From positions 45,881 to 109,880 of the forward strand of contig JACVCH010000013.1 of assembly GCA_016742175.1 (NCBI GenBank): 64,000 nt of DNA. Reading direction: 5' to 3'. This DNA comes from Rhizobiaceae bacterium (lineage in GTDB: Bacteria; Pseudomonadota; Alphaproteobacteria; Rhizobiales; Rhizobiaceae). This document shows, piece after piece, positions 35,138-44,021 of the stretch. Every line of letters begins with the position of its first letter. Position 1 is the first letter of the stretch. The notes beneath the pieces were generated by a model. It had not been told where the DNA came from, made no database searches, and saw only the letters and a program-made list of their open reading frames with translations. A program made the translations under genes and the position numbers.

Positions 35138-35842
35138 ATGCGAGGAACGAGCGCGCGAGGATTTGAGCGCGAAACCGGAAGGCGAGGCCTGCCGGCGATC
35201 GTTCGCGTCGGGATCATCGTCGTCCTGTGCCTCGGTTTCGTCTTCGCCGGCGGTTTCCTCGTCTTCGCCACCCATGTCGGCCGCCTGCAGACACCGACGG
35301 ACCCCGGCAGCGCCGATGCGATCATCGTCCTGACCGGCGGCGTCGCGCGGCTCGACGCGGCGGTCCAACTCCTGCAGGAAGGGCGCGGGCAGCGCCTCCT
35401 GATCTCAGGCGTCAATCCGGTTGCCCGCCCGCTCGACATCCAGCGTGCGACGGGCGCGAACGAAGACCTCTTCACCTGCTGCGTCGACATCGACCGCGAT
35501 GCGCTCGACACGATCGGCAACGCCGCCGAAAGCGCCAAGTGGCTGGAGCGCAACGCGTTCCGTAGCGCGATCGTGGTGACCAACAACTACCACATGCCGC
35601 GCAGCCTCCTCGAAATGAGCCATGCGCTGCAGAACGCGCGCCTGACACCCTATCCGGTCGTCACCAACCGGCTCGACGGCGGCCAGTGGCTGGCGAGCCG
35701 CAACGCGCTGCGGGTGCTCTTCACCGAATACACCAAGTACCTCGCCGCCCTCGCCCGTACGACGGTTATGCCGTCGCGCTCGGACGACGTGCCGGCGGTG
35801 ATCGTCGAGGCGGGTGCGGGCAACGGCCCGGTCGAGCGATAG
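35138..35842 (+). CDS. YdcF-like (DUF218) membrane-associated protein
   Basis: About 234 residues with one N-terminal helix (VGIIVVLCLGFVFAGGFLVF) and a DUF218 domain. The nucleotide-fold opening ADAIIVLTGGVARLDAA and the later AIVVTNNYHMPRS are the DUF218 motifs. E. coli homologues (SanA, YdcF, ElyC) act in envelope integrity, but the reaction is not settled. The ATG at MRGTSARG was chosen as the best start; the frame is open up to 27 codons earlier. It follows ftsX by about 100 bases and precedes plsC by 49. Confidence 0.85.
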   Translation: MRGTSARGFERETGRRGLPAIVRVGIIVVLCLGFVFAGGFLVFATHVGRLQTPTDPGSADAIIVLTGGVARLDAAVQLLQEGRGQRLLISGVNPVARPLDIQRATGANEDLFTCCVDIDRDALDTIGNAAESAKWLERNAFRSAIVVTNNYHMPRSLLEMSHALQNARLTPYPVVTNRLDGGQWLASRNALRVLFTEYTKYLAALARTTVMPSRSDDVPAVIVEAGAGNGPVER

Positions 35843-35891
35843 AGCGTTTCCCTTTCGGGCCTCATCGTGTAACCAGCGACGGTTCCTTCCG

Positions 35892-36710
35892 ATGCGAGCC
35901 CGCCTGATGCTGCAAATCCGTTCGCTGGCCTTCAACGTGGCCTTCTATGCGAGCCTGATCGTCCAGATGATCGTGTTCACGCCGATCTACTTCATCCTGC
36001 CGCGCCATCTCGCCTGGTTCGTGCCGCGCAACTGGTCGCATTCGAGCATGTGGCTGATGAAGGTCATCGCCGGCACGGACCGGAAGATCGAGGGGCTCGA
36101 GAACCTGCCCGAGGGCGGCTATATCCTCGCGCCCAAGCACCAGTCCTTCTGGGACACGATCGCGTTCTTCCCCTACATGCCGGACCCGGTCTACATCCTG
36201 AAGCGGGAACTCATGTGGATTCCGCTGTTCGGCTGGTATGTCGGCAAGATGAAGATGATCCCGATCCACCGCGGCAGCCGGTCCAAGGCGCTGAAGCACG
36301 CGGTGAAGGTCGCGCGCGAGCGCATGGCGGATGGTCGGCAGTTGATCATCTACCCCGAAGGCACGCGCCGCGCGCCCGGCGCCGAGCCGGCCTACAAATA
36401 CGGCATCGCCGAACTCTACGCCGCCCTCAACGTGCCGGTCGTGCCGGTCGCCCATGTCGCGGGGCTCTACTGGCCGCGCCGCAAGTTCCTGCGCTATCCG
36501 GGCACGATCCACGCAAAGTTCCTGCCGCCGATCGAGCCCGGCCTCGACAAGCAGGTTTTCCTCGAACGGCTGGTGCGCGAGACGGAAGCGGCCTGCGACG
36601 AGCTTCTGGTCGCCGTCGCGCGCGATCCGTCCGGCCCGCCGCTGCCGCCGACCGCGCTCGACCGTCTCAAGGCGCTCGGCGTCGAGCCGGCGCCGCGCAA
36701 GGCTAGCTGA
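35892..36710 (+). CDS. plsC: 1-acyl-sn-glycerol-3-phosphate acyltransferase (PlsC)
   Basis: A 272-residue membrane-bound acyltransferase that turns lysophosphatidic acid into phosphatidic acid. The catalytic HX4D is His83-Asp88 in HQSFWD, and the second motif is EGTRR (Glu156). The N-terminal hydrophobic helix anchors it to the inner membrane. The ATG at MRARLM was used because the upstream in-frame part is not membrane-like and TTCCTTCCG is a poor ribosome site for the earlier start. Its stop overlaps the 3' end of the convergent cyclotransferase gene by eight bases. Confidence 0.93.
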   Translation: MRARLMLQIRSLAFNVAFYASLIVQMIVFTPIYFILPRHLAWFVPRNWSHSSMWLMKVIAGTDRKIEGLENLPEGGYILAPKHQSFWDTIAFFPYMPDPVYILKRELMWIPLFGWYVGKMKMIPIHRGSRSKALKHAVKVARERMADGRQLIIYPEGTRRAPGAEPAYKYGIAELYAALNVPVVPVAHVAGLYWPRRKFLRYPGTIHAKFLPPIEPGLDKQVFLERLVRETEAACDELLVAVARDPSGPPLPPTALDRLKALGVEPAPRKAS

Positions 36711-37218
36711 TTTTCGCGGCCACGCTTTCGAGCCAGTGGTCGCGGATGCCGAGCGCTTCGAGATGCGCGACGGTGTTGAGGACGTATTCTTCGTTCGGCC
36801 CGGACTGGCCGACGGCGCCATTGACGGCGCGCGCAGCCTCCTCGGCGTCGATCCGGCCGGCATATTGCTGGTGCGCGCGGTCGACGACGTAGGTCACCGC
36901 CTCGACGACCGGCCCGCCTTCCAGCCTGACCGGCAGGCGTCGCTCCAGATAGACGTTGGTGACGAGTTCGCGCTCGCGCAAATAGTCGATCACCTCGTCG
37001 CGGAGCGCGTCCGGCACCCGGAACGCCATGCCGATGCACGAGCCGCCGCGGTCAAGCCCAAGGACGAGCCCCGGCCGCGCCTCCGTGCCGCGATGGACGA
37101 AGGAGCGCACGCACAGCGCCCGGCGATAGCCGTGCAGCCGCGCCCGATGCGTTTCCGTATGCGCAAAGCCGGGCCGCCACATCAGCGAGCCGTAGCCAAA
37201 GACCCAAAAATCGCCCAT
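36703..37218 (-). CDS. ChaC-like gamma-glutamylcyclotransferase
   Basis: A 171-residue ChaC/GCG-type protein that should release 5-oxoproline from glutathione or related gamma-glutamyl amides. The opening VFGYGSLMWRPGF is the substrate-binding loop of the family, and the RERE segment at 81-84 supplies the likely catalytic acid. It is cytoplasmic, with no signal peptide. It is convergent with plsC (eight-base overlap) and divergent from the DUF2125 gene, 64 bases apart. Gene order plsC, cyclotransferase, DUF2125, prephenate dehydrogenase, hisC is shared among Rhizobiales. Confidence 0.88.
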   Translation of the reverse strand: MGDFWVFGYGSLMWRPGFAHTETHRARLHGYRRALCVRSFVHRGTEARPGLVLGLDRGGSCIGMAFRVPDALRDEVIDYLRERELVTNVYLERRLPVRLEGGPVVEAVTYVVDRAHQQYAGRIDAEEAARAVNGAVGQSGPNEEYVLNTVAHLEALGIRDHWLESVAAKIS

Positions 37219-37282
37219 ATCGCCGTCAGTTTAGTTCGCTTGCCGGTCGATCCGGCCGAACCGGGGTAGCGAGGCACGGGGC

Positions 37283-38278
37283 ATGGCGTCAAGACAATCC
37301 GGCGGATCGGGCTACACCCGCCGCATCTTCCTGCTCGCGCTCGTGATCGGCATCGCCGTCGTCGGCTACACCTTCGGCTGGAACTACGCAGCCGACCGGC
37401 TGGTGACCGAGGCGAACGCGCGTGTCGCGGCGCTCAACGCCAGCGGGCGGCGCGCCAATTGCGAGAACGCCGAGGCGCATGGCTATCCGTTCCGCATCGG
37501 CCTCTTCTGTCGTTCGGTCATGTATGTCGACGCGCCCTCGGGCATCGCCGTGCGCGCCGGCGCGTTCCGCTCGGCCGCGCAGGTCTACCAGCCGCAGCGC
37601 GTCGTCGGCGAACTCGACGGCCCGGCGATCGTGGAATTCCCCGGCATCAATGCGCTGGAGGTGACGTGGGAGGCGCTGTGGGCAAGCTCGCGGCTCGCCT
37701 CGCCGCGTCCGGATATTCTTTCCGTGGAAGCGACCAACATCGCCGTCGGCCCCGATTCCGCGCCGGCAGGCCAGCGCCCGGCCGCATCGGCCGACCGTGC
37801 CGAATTCCATATGCGCCCCTCCGGCCCCGGCTCCGACGTCGCCTGGCGCTTCGAGCGGCTATCGCTCGATCCCGAACTGCTCGGCGACGGCACGCTGCCG
37901 CTGATCAGCGGCGAGGCCGATCTGCATTTCCCCGTCGATCCGGCGCCGGCCTTTTCCGGCCAGGGCCTGCGCGGTCTCGCGACGGTCGTCAATTCGATGG
38001 TGATCCGCACCGCCGGCGACGAGACGGCGGCGCGCGTCGAAGGCCCGTTCTCGATCGACGAGGCGGGTCTGATCGACGCGGAACTGTCGCTGTCTCTGGA
38101 AAATCCGCAGGTCTTCGCGCAGATCATGGCCGAACTGTTCCCGGCCGCCCGCGACCAGATTCGCCTCGCGGTCGCCGGCGTGTCGATGCTGGGCGACAAC
38201 CCGACCCTGCCGATGCGGATCGCCAAGGGAAACGTCTCGATCGGTTTCCTGAACCTCGGGACGCTGCCGCCCCTCTAG
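37283..38278 (+). CDS. DUF2125 family protein
   Basis: A 331-residue protein with one N-terminal helix (RIFLLALVIGIAVVGYTFGW) that is either an anchor or an uncleaved signal, then a periplasmic DUF2125 domain with many beta strands. Two cysteines, in RRANCENAEAHGYPFRIGLFC, likely form a disulfide. Family function is unknown; the domain is confined mostly to alphaproteobacteria. The repeating-strand layout suggests a lipid-facing or AsmA-like role, but this is a guess. Its stop shares CTAG with the stop of the convergent tyrC gene. Confidence 0.82.
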   Translation: MASRQSGGSGYTRRIFLLALVIGIAVVGYTFGWNYAADRLVTEANARVAALNASGRRANCENAEAHGYPFRIGLFCRSVMYVDAPSGIAVRAGAFRSAAQVYQPQRVVGELDGPAIVEFPGINALEVTWEALWASSRLASPRPDILSVEATNIAVGPDSAPAGQRPAASADRAEFHMRPSGPGSDVAWRFERLSLDPELLGDGTLPLISGEADLHFPVDPAPAFSGQGLRGLATVVNSMVIRTAGDETAARVEGPFSIDEAGLIDAELSLSLENPQVFAQIMAELFPAARDQIRLAVAGVSMLGDNPTLPMRIAKGNVSIGFLNLGTLPPL

Positions 38279-39198
38279 CCCTTCTTCGCCGCCTGCCGAC
38301 CGAAATCGGGCACGTCGACTTCCTGGCCGGCGTCGATGATCGAGCGGCGGATGTGGCGCGTGCGGGTGAAGAGGTCGAAGAGCTTGTCGCCGTCGCCCCA
38401 GCGGATCGCGCGCTGCAGCGAGGCGAGGTCCTCGGAAAAGCGCGCCAGCATCTCGAGGATCGCGTCCTTGTTGTGGAGGCACACGTCGCGCCACATGGTC
38501 GGGTCGGACGCCGCCAGGCGCGTGAAGTCGCGAAAGCCCGAGGCCGAATATTTGATGACCTCGCTCTCGGTCACCGCTGCGAGATCGTCGGCCGTGCCGA
38601 CGATGTTGTAGGCGATGATGTGCGGCAGGTGCGAGACGATGGCGAGCACCATGTCGTGGTGCTGCGGGTCCATCGTGTCGATGTTGGAGCCGCAGGCGCG
38701 CCAGAAATCGGAAAGACGCTCCAGCGCTTCCGTGTCGGTGCCCTCGACCGGCGTCAGGATGCACCAGCGATTGGCGAAGAGTTCGGCAAAGCCGGCGTCG
38801 GGGCCGGACTTCTCGGTGCCGGCCAGCGGATGGCCGGGGATGAAATGGACGCCGGCCGGCAGATGCGGCGCCATCTGGGCGATGACCGAGGCCTTGGTCG
38901 AGCCGACATCGGTGACGATCGCACCCGGCTTCAGGTGATCCTTGATCGCAATCGCGACGGCTTCGGAGGCGCCCACGGGCACGGAGACGATGACGAGATC
39001 GGCGTCGCGCACCGCCTCGCCCGCATCGGCGGTGTAGCTGTCGCCGAGCCCGAGTTCCGCGGCGCGCGCCAGCGTGTCGGCGCTGCGGGTCGATACGGCG
39101 AGATGGCCGGCAAGCCCCTCGCGCCGCACGACGCGGGCGAGCGAGGACCCGATGAGGCCGATGCCGATAAAGGCGATGCGCTCGAAATGGGGTTTCAC
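38275..39198 (-). CDS. tyrC: Prephenate/arogenate dehydrogenase
   Basis: A 307-residue NAD(P)-dependent dehydrogenase for tyrosine synthesis. The Rossmann motif FIGIGLIGSSLA is at the N-terminus, followed by VSVPVGA, GSTKASV, the catalytic FIPGHPLAGTEKSGP and the helical domain with HHDMVLAIVSHLPHI. It lacks fused chorismate mutase or ACT domains. hisC is just upstream with one base between its stop and this start, so the pair is one operon; HisC-type aminotransferases often also serve aromatic amino acids. Whether prephenate or arogenate is preferred cannot be read here. Confidence 0.93.
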   Translation of the reverse strand: MKPHFERIAFIGIGLIGSSLARVVRREGLAGHLAVSTRSADTLARAAELGLGDSYTADAGEAVRDADLVIVSVPVGASEAVAIAIKDHLKPGAIVTDVGSTKASVIAQMAPHLPAGVHFIPGHPLAGTEKSGPDAGFAELFANRWCILTPVEGTDTEALERLSDFWRACGSNIDTMDPQHHDMVLAIVSHLPHIIAYNIVGTADDLAAVTESEVIKYSASGFRDFTRLAASDPTMWRDVCLHNKDAILEMLARFSEDLASLQRAIRWGDGDKLFDLFTRTRHIRRSIIDAGQEVDVPDFGRQAAKKG

Positions 39199-39199
39199 G

Positions 39200-40297
39200 T
39201 CAAGCCTTCATGAATGCGGTCAGCGCCTCGACGACGCCGCGATTGGCCTCTTCCGAGCCGATCGTCATGCGCAGCGCGTTGGGAAAGCCGTAGCCGGTCA
39301 CGCGGCGCAGGATGAAGCCGCGCGCAGTGAGGAACGCATCGGCCGCTTCCGCCGACCGCGTGTCGTCGGGGAAATGGATGAGCACGAAATTGCCGACGCT
39401 CGGCGTCACGCGCAGGCCGATCTTCGTCAGTTCGTCCGCCACCCAGGGCAGCCAGGCCTCGTTGAAGGCGACGGCCTCCTCGACATGGTTGCGGTCGCGG
39501 ATCGCGGCGGCCCCGGCGGCGATCGCCATCGCGTTGACGTTGAACGGGCCGCGCACGCGGTTGACCGCGTCGATGATGCCGGCCGGGGCGTACATCCAGC
39601 CGATGCGAAGCCCGGCGAGGCCGTGAATCTTGGAAAAGGTGCGCGTCATGACGACGTTCTGCGCCGACGAGACCAGTTCGATGCCGGACTCATAGTCGTT
39701 GCGGCGGACATACTCGGCGTAGGCCGCATCGAGCACCAGCACGACATGGGACGGCAGGCCGGCATGGAGCCGGCGCACTTCCTCGAACGGCAGGTAGGTG
39801 CCGGTCGGGTTGTTCGGGTTGGCGAGGAACACGATCTTCGTGCGCTCGGTGACGGCCGCGAGGATCGCGTCGACGTCGGCGCGCTCGTTGGTCTCCTTGA
39901 CCACGACCGGCACGCCGCCCGAGGCCAGGATCTGAATGCGGTAGACGAGGAAGCCGTGCTCGGTGAAGATGCCCTCGTCGCCGGCCGTCAGATAGGTCTG
40001 CGCGAGGAGGCCGAGCAGTTCGTCCGAACCGTTGGAGCACAGGATGTTCTCGGCGTTGAGGCCGTGAACCTCGGCGATGGCGCGGCGAAGCTCGTTGGCG
40101 GACCCGTCCGGATAGAGCTCGGCATGGGCGAGCACCTGCGCCGCGGCGTCGATCGCCTCCGGCGAGGCGCCGAGCGGCGTCTCGTTGGAGGACAGCTTGT
40201 GGATCTTGCCCTTCGATGAATCGCCGTGCTTGCCCGGCACGTAAGCTGCAATTTCCATCACGCCGGGGCGGGGCTGCGGGCGAAGCTTCTCATTCAT
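39200..40297 (-). CDS. hisC: Histidinol-phosphate aminotransferase
   Basis: A 365-residue fold-type I PLP aminotransferase. The cofactor lysine is in [15 protein letters not shown], the substrate part in [14 protein letters not shown] and the N-terminal [10 protein letters not shown] is typical of HisC. It converts imidazole acetol phosphate to histidinol phosphate and may also transaminate aromatic keto acids, given its operon with tyrC. It is divergent from metA, the start sites lying 211 bases apart across the SAM-II riboswitch leader. Confidence 0.93.
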   Translation of the reverse strand: MNEKLRPQPRPGVMEIAAYVPGKHGDSSKGKIHKLSSNETPLGASPEAIDAAAQVLAHAELYPDGSANELRRAIAEVHGLNAENILCSNGSDELLGLLAQTYLTAGDEGIFTEHGFLVYRIQILASGGVPVVVKETNERADVDAILAAVTERTKIVFLANPNNPTGTYLPFEEVRRLHAGLPSHVVLVLDAAYAEYVRRNDYESGIELVSSAQNVVMTRTFSKIHGLAGLRIGWMYAPAGIIDAVNRVRGPFNVNAMAIAAGAAAIRDRNHVEEAVAFNEAWLPWVADELTKIGLRVTPSVGNFVLIHFPDDTRSAEAADAFLTARGFILRRVTGYGFPNALRMTIGSEEANRGVVEALTAFMKA

Positions 40298-40347
40298 CTC
40301 GACGGGTCCACTTTGGGAAAGGCGGCTCCATCTACCAAGCTTTGCGA

Positions 40348-40376
40348 TTGACGCAAAGGGCGTGTGTGCCTAAATG
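40348..40376 (+). promoter_or_regulatory. Predicted metA promoter
   Basis: TTGACG, a 17-base spacer and TAAATG form a good sigma-70-type promoter. The expected transcription start, about seven bases after the -10, falls right at the 5' edge of the SAM-II aptamer, which supports both calls. Confidence 0.7.
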
Positions 40377-40383
40377 CGCGCGT

Positions 40384-40442
40384 GAACTCGTGGTGATTTG
40401 GCCGGTCGGCTTGCAGCCACGTTAAAAAAGTCGCTAAGGGGC
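40384..40442 (+). ncRNA. SAM-II riboswitch aptamer upstream of metA
   Basis: The leader holds the SAM-II pattern: stem P1 formed by CGTGG (40389-40393) and CCACG (40417-40421), the conserved TGATTT just after the first strand, TTGCAG before the second, then the A-rich TTAAAAAAG and the terminal GTCGCTAAGGGG that makes the pseudoknot. SAM-II RNAs bind S-adenosylmethionine and lie ahead of metA in alphaproteobacteria. Unlike the usual layout, the GGGG end is about 66 bases from the start codon, and metA has its own GGAG site at 40498-40501. Control by transcription termination is therefore more likely than ribosome-site masking. Confidence 0.9.
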
Positions 40443-40461
40443 CGCAGCAACAGTCCGTTGG

Positions 40462-40491
40462 GACCGGCCGCGATTTCGCCGCCGGTCTTTT
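40462..40491 (+). terminator. Intrinsic terminator / expression platform of the SAM-II riboswitch
   Basis: GACCGGC pairs with GCCGGTC around an inner GCG-ATTT-CGC stem, with one C-C mismatch, followed by TTTT. The left arm GACCGGCC (40462-40469) is also the exact complement of GGCCGGTC (40400-40407) in the aptamer loop, so the two pairings exclude each other. Confidence 0.75.
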
Positions 40492-40508
40492 GCGTTCTGG
40501 AGTGCGCC

Positions 40509-41447
40509 ATGCCGATCAAGATTCCCGACCAGCTTCCCGCCCGCGACGTCCTCGTGCGCGAGGGCGTGTCTATCATGGACGAGCGGACGGCGCTCCGGCA
40601 GGACATCCGCCCGCTCCAGATCGGCCTTCTCAACCTGATGCCGAACAAGGTCCGCACCGAGACGCAGTTCGCCCGGCTGATCGGCGCGACGCCGCTGCAG
40701 ATCGAGCTGACGCTGGTGCGGATCGCCAACCACAAGGCGAAGAACACGTCCGAGGACCACCTGATCTCATTTTACCAGACGTGGCAGGAAGTGCGCGAAC
40801 GCAAGTTCGACGGGTTCATCATCACCGGCGCGCCGATCGAGCTCCTGCCCTTCGAGGAGGTGGGCTACTGGTCCGAGATGACGCGCATCCTCGACTGGAC
40901 GGCGACCAACGTGCATTCCTCCTTCTTCATCTGCTGGGGCGCGATGGCGGCGGCCTGGCATTTTCACCAACTGCCGAAATACCCGCTCGAGGAAAAGGCG
41001 TTCGGCGTGTTCCGCCATCGCAACAACGCGCCCGCATCGCCCTTTCTGACAGGCGTCTCGGACGATTTCGCCGTGCCGGTCTCGCGCTGGACGGAAGTGC
41101 GGTCCGCCGACATCCGGCCGGAATCAGGTCTCGAACTCCTGATGGAATCGGACGTGACGGGGCCGTGCATGCTAGCGGAGAAGGCCGGGAACAGGCTCTA
41201 TATGTTCAACCACATCGAGTACGATTCCACCTCGCTGAAGGAGGAATACGACCGCGACATCGCCGCAGGCGTGAAGACCGGCCTGCCGCATGCCTATTAT
41301 CCCGACAATGATCCCACCCGCGCGCCGCTCAACCGCTGGCGCTCGCATGCCCATCTTCTGTTCGGCAACTGGATCAACCAGGTCTACCAGACCACGACTT
41401 ACCGGCTCGAAGACATCGGCACGGACCAGACCGGCGGCGGCCGCTAG
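40509..41447 (+). CDS. metAA: Homoserine O-acetyltransferase (MetA family, Glu111 type)
   Basis: A 312-residue MetA-family acyltransferase that activates homoserine for methionine synthesis. The nucleophile is Cys142 in FICWGAM, with His235 and Glu237 in FNHIEYD completing the triad, and Lys47 in LMPNK helps bind CoA. Position 111 is Glu (GAPIE), where E. coli homoserine succinyltransferase has Gly; published work on MetA enzymes ties Glu111 to acetyl-CoA use, so acetylation is predicted. The ATG follows GGAG by seven bases. The gene is under the SAM-II riboswitch and shares a CTAG stop with the convergent TusA-like gene. Confidence 0.93.
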   Translation: MPIKIPDQLPARDVLVREGVSIMDERTALRQDIRPLQIGLLNLMPNKVRTETQFARLIGATPLQIELTLVRIANHKAKNTSEDHLISFYQTWQEVRERKFDGFIITGAPIELLPFEEVGYWSEMTRILDWTATNVHSSFFICWGAMAAAWHFHQLPKYPLEEKAFGVFRHRNNAPASPFLTGVSDDFAVPVSRWTEVRSADIRPESGLELLMESDVTGPCMLAEKAGNRLYMFNHIEYDSTSLKEEYDRDIAAGVKTGLPHAYYPDNDPTRAPLNRWRSHAHLLFGNWINQVYQTTTYRLEDIGTDQTGGGR

Positions 41448-41665
41448 CCCTTTTCGATGACGAAGCGGTGGCCGCCGTCGACGGCCATGCTCTCCACGAG
41501 CGTGTGGCCGTCCTCCTGGCAGAAGGCGGGAATGTCGATTGCGGCGAGCGGATCGGTCGTCTCGACCGTCAGACGGTCTCCGGCGCGCATAGATTGCAGG
41601 CGCTTGCGCGTCTTCAACACTGGAAGGGGGCAGTTGAGCCCCCTCAGATCGTAGATTTCGGTCAA
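41444..41665 (-). CDS. TusA-like sulfurtransferase/redox protein
   Basis: A 73-residue SirA/TusA-fold protein. The single conserved Cys12 is in [12 protein letters not shown], the CPxP motif that carries persulfide in sulfur relay for tRNA thiolation or other sulfur transfer. A second Cys (FCQEDGH) occurs later. No TusBCDE partners are present. It lies between the convergent metA gene and an L,D-transpeptidase gene four bases upstream on the same strand, so it is the distal gene of that small unit. Confidence 0.9.
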   Translation of the reverse strand: MTEIYDLRGLNCPLPVLKTRKRLQSMRAGDRLTVETTDPLAAIDIPAFCQEDGHTLVESMAVDGGHRFVIEKG

Positions 41666-41669
41666 ATCT

Positions 41670-42848
41670 CTAGTTGCCGAAGAGCGTCATCAGGCGGCCG
41701 AGGCGCGAAGGCGGTTCGGCGGGCTGCGGCGCAGGAGCGACGGCGACTGGCGCCGGCTCGGCGACGGGCGCTGCGGCAACGGGTGCGGGCATCGGCGCGG
41801 GAACGGGCTGCGGGGCCGGCTGGTAGGCTACAGTCGCAGCGGCCGGACGCTCGCTCGGCGGACGGGTCGAGACCATAACGCCCGACTGCTCGAAGTTCGG
41901 CGGCTCCTGGCTGACACGTTCGCCGCGCGCGCGCTTGCGCGACCAGTCGGCGACGAGCGCGGCTTCCTTGATGCCGGTGATGGACGGCGCAGGCTTGGAG
42001 AAGGCGCTGGAATCGAGCGCGGAGGTGAAGGCGGCGTCGAAGGTCGACTTGTACGTCCTGTAGGCCGTCTGCAGCGCCTCGGGCTGCGTCGCCGCCGGGC
42101 AGGCGCCGGTGGGCGAGAACGGCCGGCCGTCGGCCGTGTACTGGTTGAAGACGTAGCGGCGTTCGCACACGTCCACCTTCGGCGGCAGCTTGGTGATCTC
42201 GAAGTGGTCGTAGCCTTCCTTCAGCATCGACCAGAACTCGTAGTTCGAATCGCTCTTGTAGCGCGCCATGTTCTGGGCGGTCATGCGGAAGGGATAGGCC
42301 TGCAACTGGAACGCCTGCTGGCCACCCTTGAAGGCGTCGCGCGCAAAGGCGTAGATTTCCTCGACCTGCTCGTCGGTCATCGAATAGCAACCCGAAGACG
42401 AGCAGGCGCCGTGCACCATCAGATGCTGGCCCGTGCGGCCATGAGCGCGATCGAACGCGTTGGGAAAGCCGATATTGAAAGCCAGGTGAAAGCTCGAATT
42501 CGGGTTCATCTGGTGCGGCGCAACCGTATAGAACCCCTCCGGCGCCTGACGGTCGCCTTCGGTGAATTTCGGGCCGAGCTTGCCCGACCACTTGCAGATC
42601 TCGTAGCTCTTGACGAGGTCGAAGCGGCCATTGTCCTTCTGCTTCCAGACTTCGAGAACGGCCTCTTCCTTGAACAGGCGCACCATGATCGGCGACGTCG
42701 TGCTCATGCCCTTCGCCTTCATCGTCTGCACGACCTTGGCCGGCAATTGCCGCTCGGCCTTCGGCGCGATGTCTTCGAGCGAGGCGTTGCAGCCGGCCAG
42801 CATGGTGGCGGCGGCGAGAAGGGCGACATGGACTAAGCGAAGCTTCAT
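41670..42848 (-). CDS. YafK-type L,D-transpeptidase lipoprotein
   Basis: A 392-residue lipoprotein. The signal peptide ends with the lipobox LAGC (Cys20). The catalytic domain is of the YafK/YkuD type with HGACSSSGCYSM (His146 and Cys154), which carries out L,D-transpeptidation or, for some YafK-like enzymes, releases or modifies lipoprotein-peptidoglycan links. The C-terminal 60 residues are Pro/Ala/Val repeats, a likely flexible wall-spanning tail. The ATG at MKLRLV begins the signal peptide; a longer open frame upstream is rejected. The upstream 141 bases before accA carry the start region only. Confidence 0.9.
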   Translation of the reverse strand: MKLRLVHVALLAAATMLAGCNASLEDIAPKAERQLPAKVVQTMKAKGMSTTSPIMVRLFKEEAVLEVWKQKDNGRFDLVKSYEICKWSGKLGPKFTEGDRQAPEGFYTVAPHQMNPNSSFHLAFNIGFPNAFDRAHGRTGQHLMVHGACSSSGCYSMTDEQVEEIYAFARDAFKGGQQAFQLQAYPFRMTAQNMARYKSDSNYEFWSMLKEGYDHFEITKLPPKVDVCERRYVFNQYTADGRPFSPTGACPAATQPEALQTAYRTYKSTFDAAFTSALDSSAFSKPAPSITGIKEAALVADWSRKRARGERVSQEPPNFEQSGVMVSTRPPSERPAAATVAYQPAPQPVPAPMPAPVAAAPVAEPAPVAVAPAPQPAEPPSRLGRLMTLFGN

Positions 42849-42989
42849 GATCGTCGACGGCTCTCTGTGATCCCCCGCGAAGCCGAACGCATAGCGCACC
42901 TGGCCTCGCAAAACCCGACGCTAGACTGGTTAACCTTGAAAAACCGTTACCACAATCGAAAAGTTTGCTTGTCCTGCCCCAGCGTCGCC

Positions 42990-43943
42990 TCAGGCGAGCG
43001 TGCGGCCGATGGCGAGGAACTTCTCGCGGCGGTGCTCGCGATAGTCCATGTTCGCGCCCTGAAGCTCCGAGAAGCCGCGCGAAATCTGCTCGCCCGCCGC
43101 CTCGATCACGTTTTCGCGGCCGCGGTGCGCGCCGCCGAGCGGCTCGGAAACGATGCCGTCGATGATCTTCAGGTCGAGGAGGTCCTGCGCGGTGATCTTC
43201 ATGTTCGTCGCCGCGTCCTTGGCGCGCGTCGAATCGTGCCACAGGATCGACGCCGCACCTTCCGGCGAGATCACCGAATAGATCGAGTGCTCGAGCATGT
43301 AGACCTTGTTGGCCGTGGCGATGGCGATCGCGCCGCCCGAACCGCCCTCGCCGATGACGACGGAAACGGTCGGCACGGTCATGGCGAGGCACTGCGAGGT
43401 GGAGCGGGCGATGGCTTCGGCCTGTCCGCGCTCTTCGGCGCCGATGCCCGGATAGGCGCCGGCCGTGTCGACCAGCGTGATCATCGGCACCTTGAAGCGG
43501 TCGGCGAGTTCCATGATGCGCACGGCCTTGCGGTAGCCTTCCGGCCGCGCCATGCCGAAATTATGCTTCAGCCGCGTCTTGGTGTCCGAACCCTTTTCCT
43601 GCCCGAGCACCGCGACGGGCTGGCCGCGAAAGCGCGCGAAGCCGCCGATGATGGCGTTGTCCTCGCCGAAGGCGCGGTCTCCGGCGAGCGGCGTGAAATC
43701 GGTGAACAGTCCCGCGACGTAGTCGACGCAATGCGGACGGTCGGGATGGCGGGCGACCTGCGCCTTCTGCCAGGGCGTCAATTGCCGGTAGAGGTCGCGC
43801 AGCGCCTCGCGCGAGCGCTTCTCCAGCCGCGAGATTTCCTCGCCGACATCCACCGCCTCGCCGCTGTCGGCCAGCTTCCTCAGTTCGAGAATCTTGCCTT
43901 CCAGATCTGCGACAGGCTTTTCGAAGTCGAGATAATTATACAT
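42990..43943 (-). CDS. accA: Acetyl-CoA carboxylase carboxyltransferase alpha subunit
   Basis: A 317-residue crotonase-fold subunit that, with AccD, moves CO2 from biotin to acetyl-CoA for fatty acid synthesis. Typical segments are [15 protein letters not shown] at the N-terminus, [39 protein letters not shown] oxyanion loop (seen as [20 protein letters not shown]) and [13 protein letters not shown]. Length is standard. It follows xerD on the same strand with 78 bases between them. Confidence 0.97.
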   Translation of the reverse strand: MYNYLDFEKPVADLEGKILELRKLADSGEAVDVGEEISRLEKRSREALRDLYRQLTPWQKAQVARHPDRPHCVDYVAGLFTDFTPLAGDRAFGEDNAIIGGFARFRGQPVAVLGQEKGSDTKTRLKHNFGMARPEGYRKAVRIMELADRFKVPMITLVDTAGAYPGIGAEERGQAEAIARSTSQCLAMTVPTVSVVIGEGGSGGAIAIATANKVYMLEHSIYSVISPEGAASILWHDSTRAKDAATNMKITAQDLLDLKIIDGIVSEPLGGAHRGRENVIEAAGEQISRGFSELQGANMDYREHRREKFLAIGRTLA

Positions 43944-44021
43944 GGACTCTCTGGCTTACCGGGAAAGGTGGCGTGACGGTCCGCGCTTGCGGGATGCGGG
44001 CTTCACATAGCGGTCACAAGC

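Noticed and set aside
41670..41860. Pro/Ala/Val codon repeats at the end of the L,D-transpeptidase gene as a DNA repeat element
   Set aside because: They are coding and give a flexible tail, a common feature of envelope lipoproteins.
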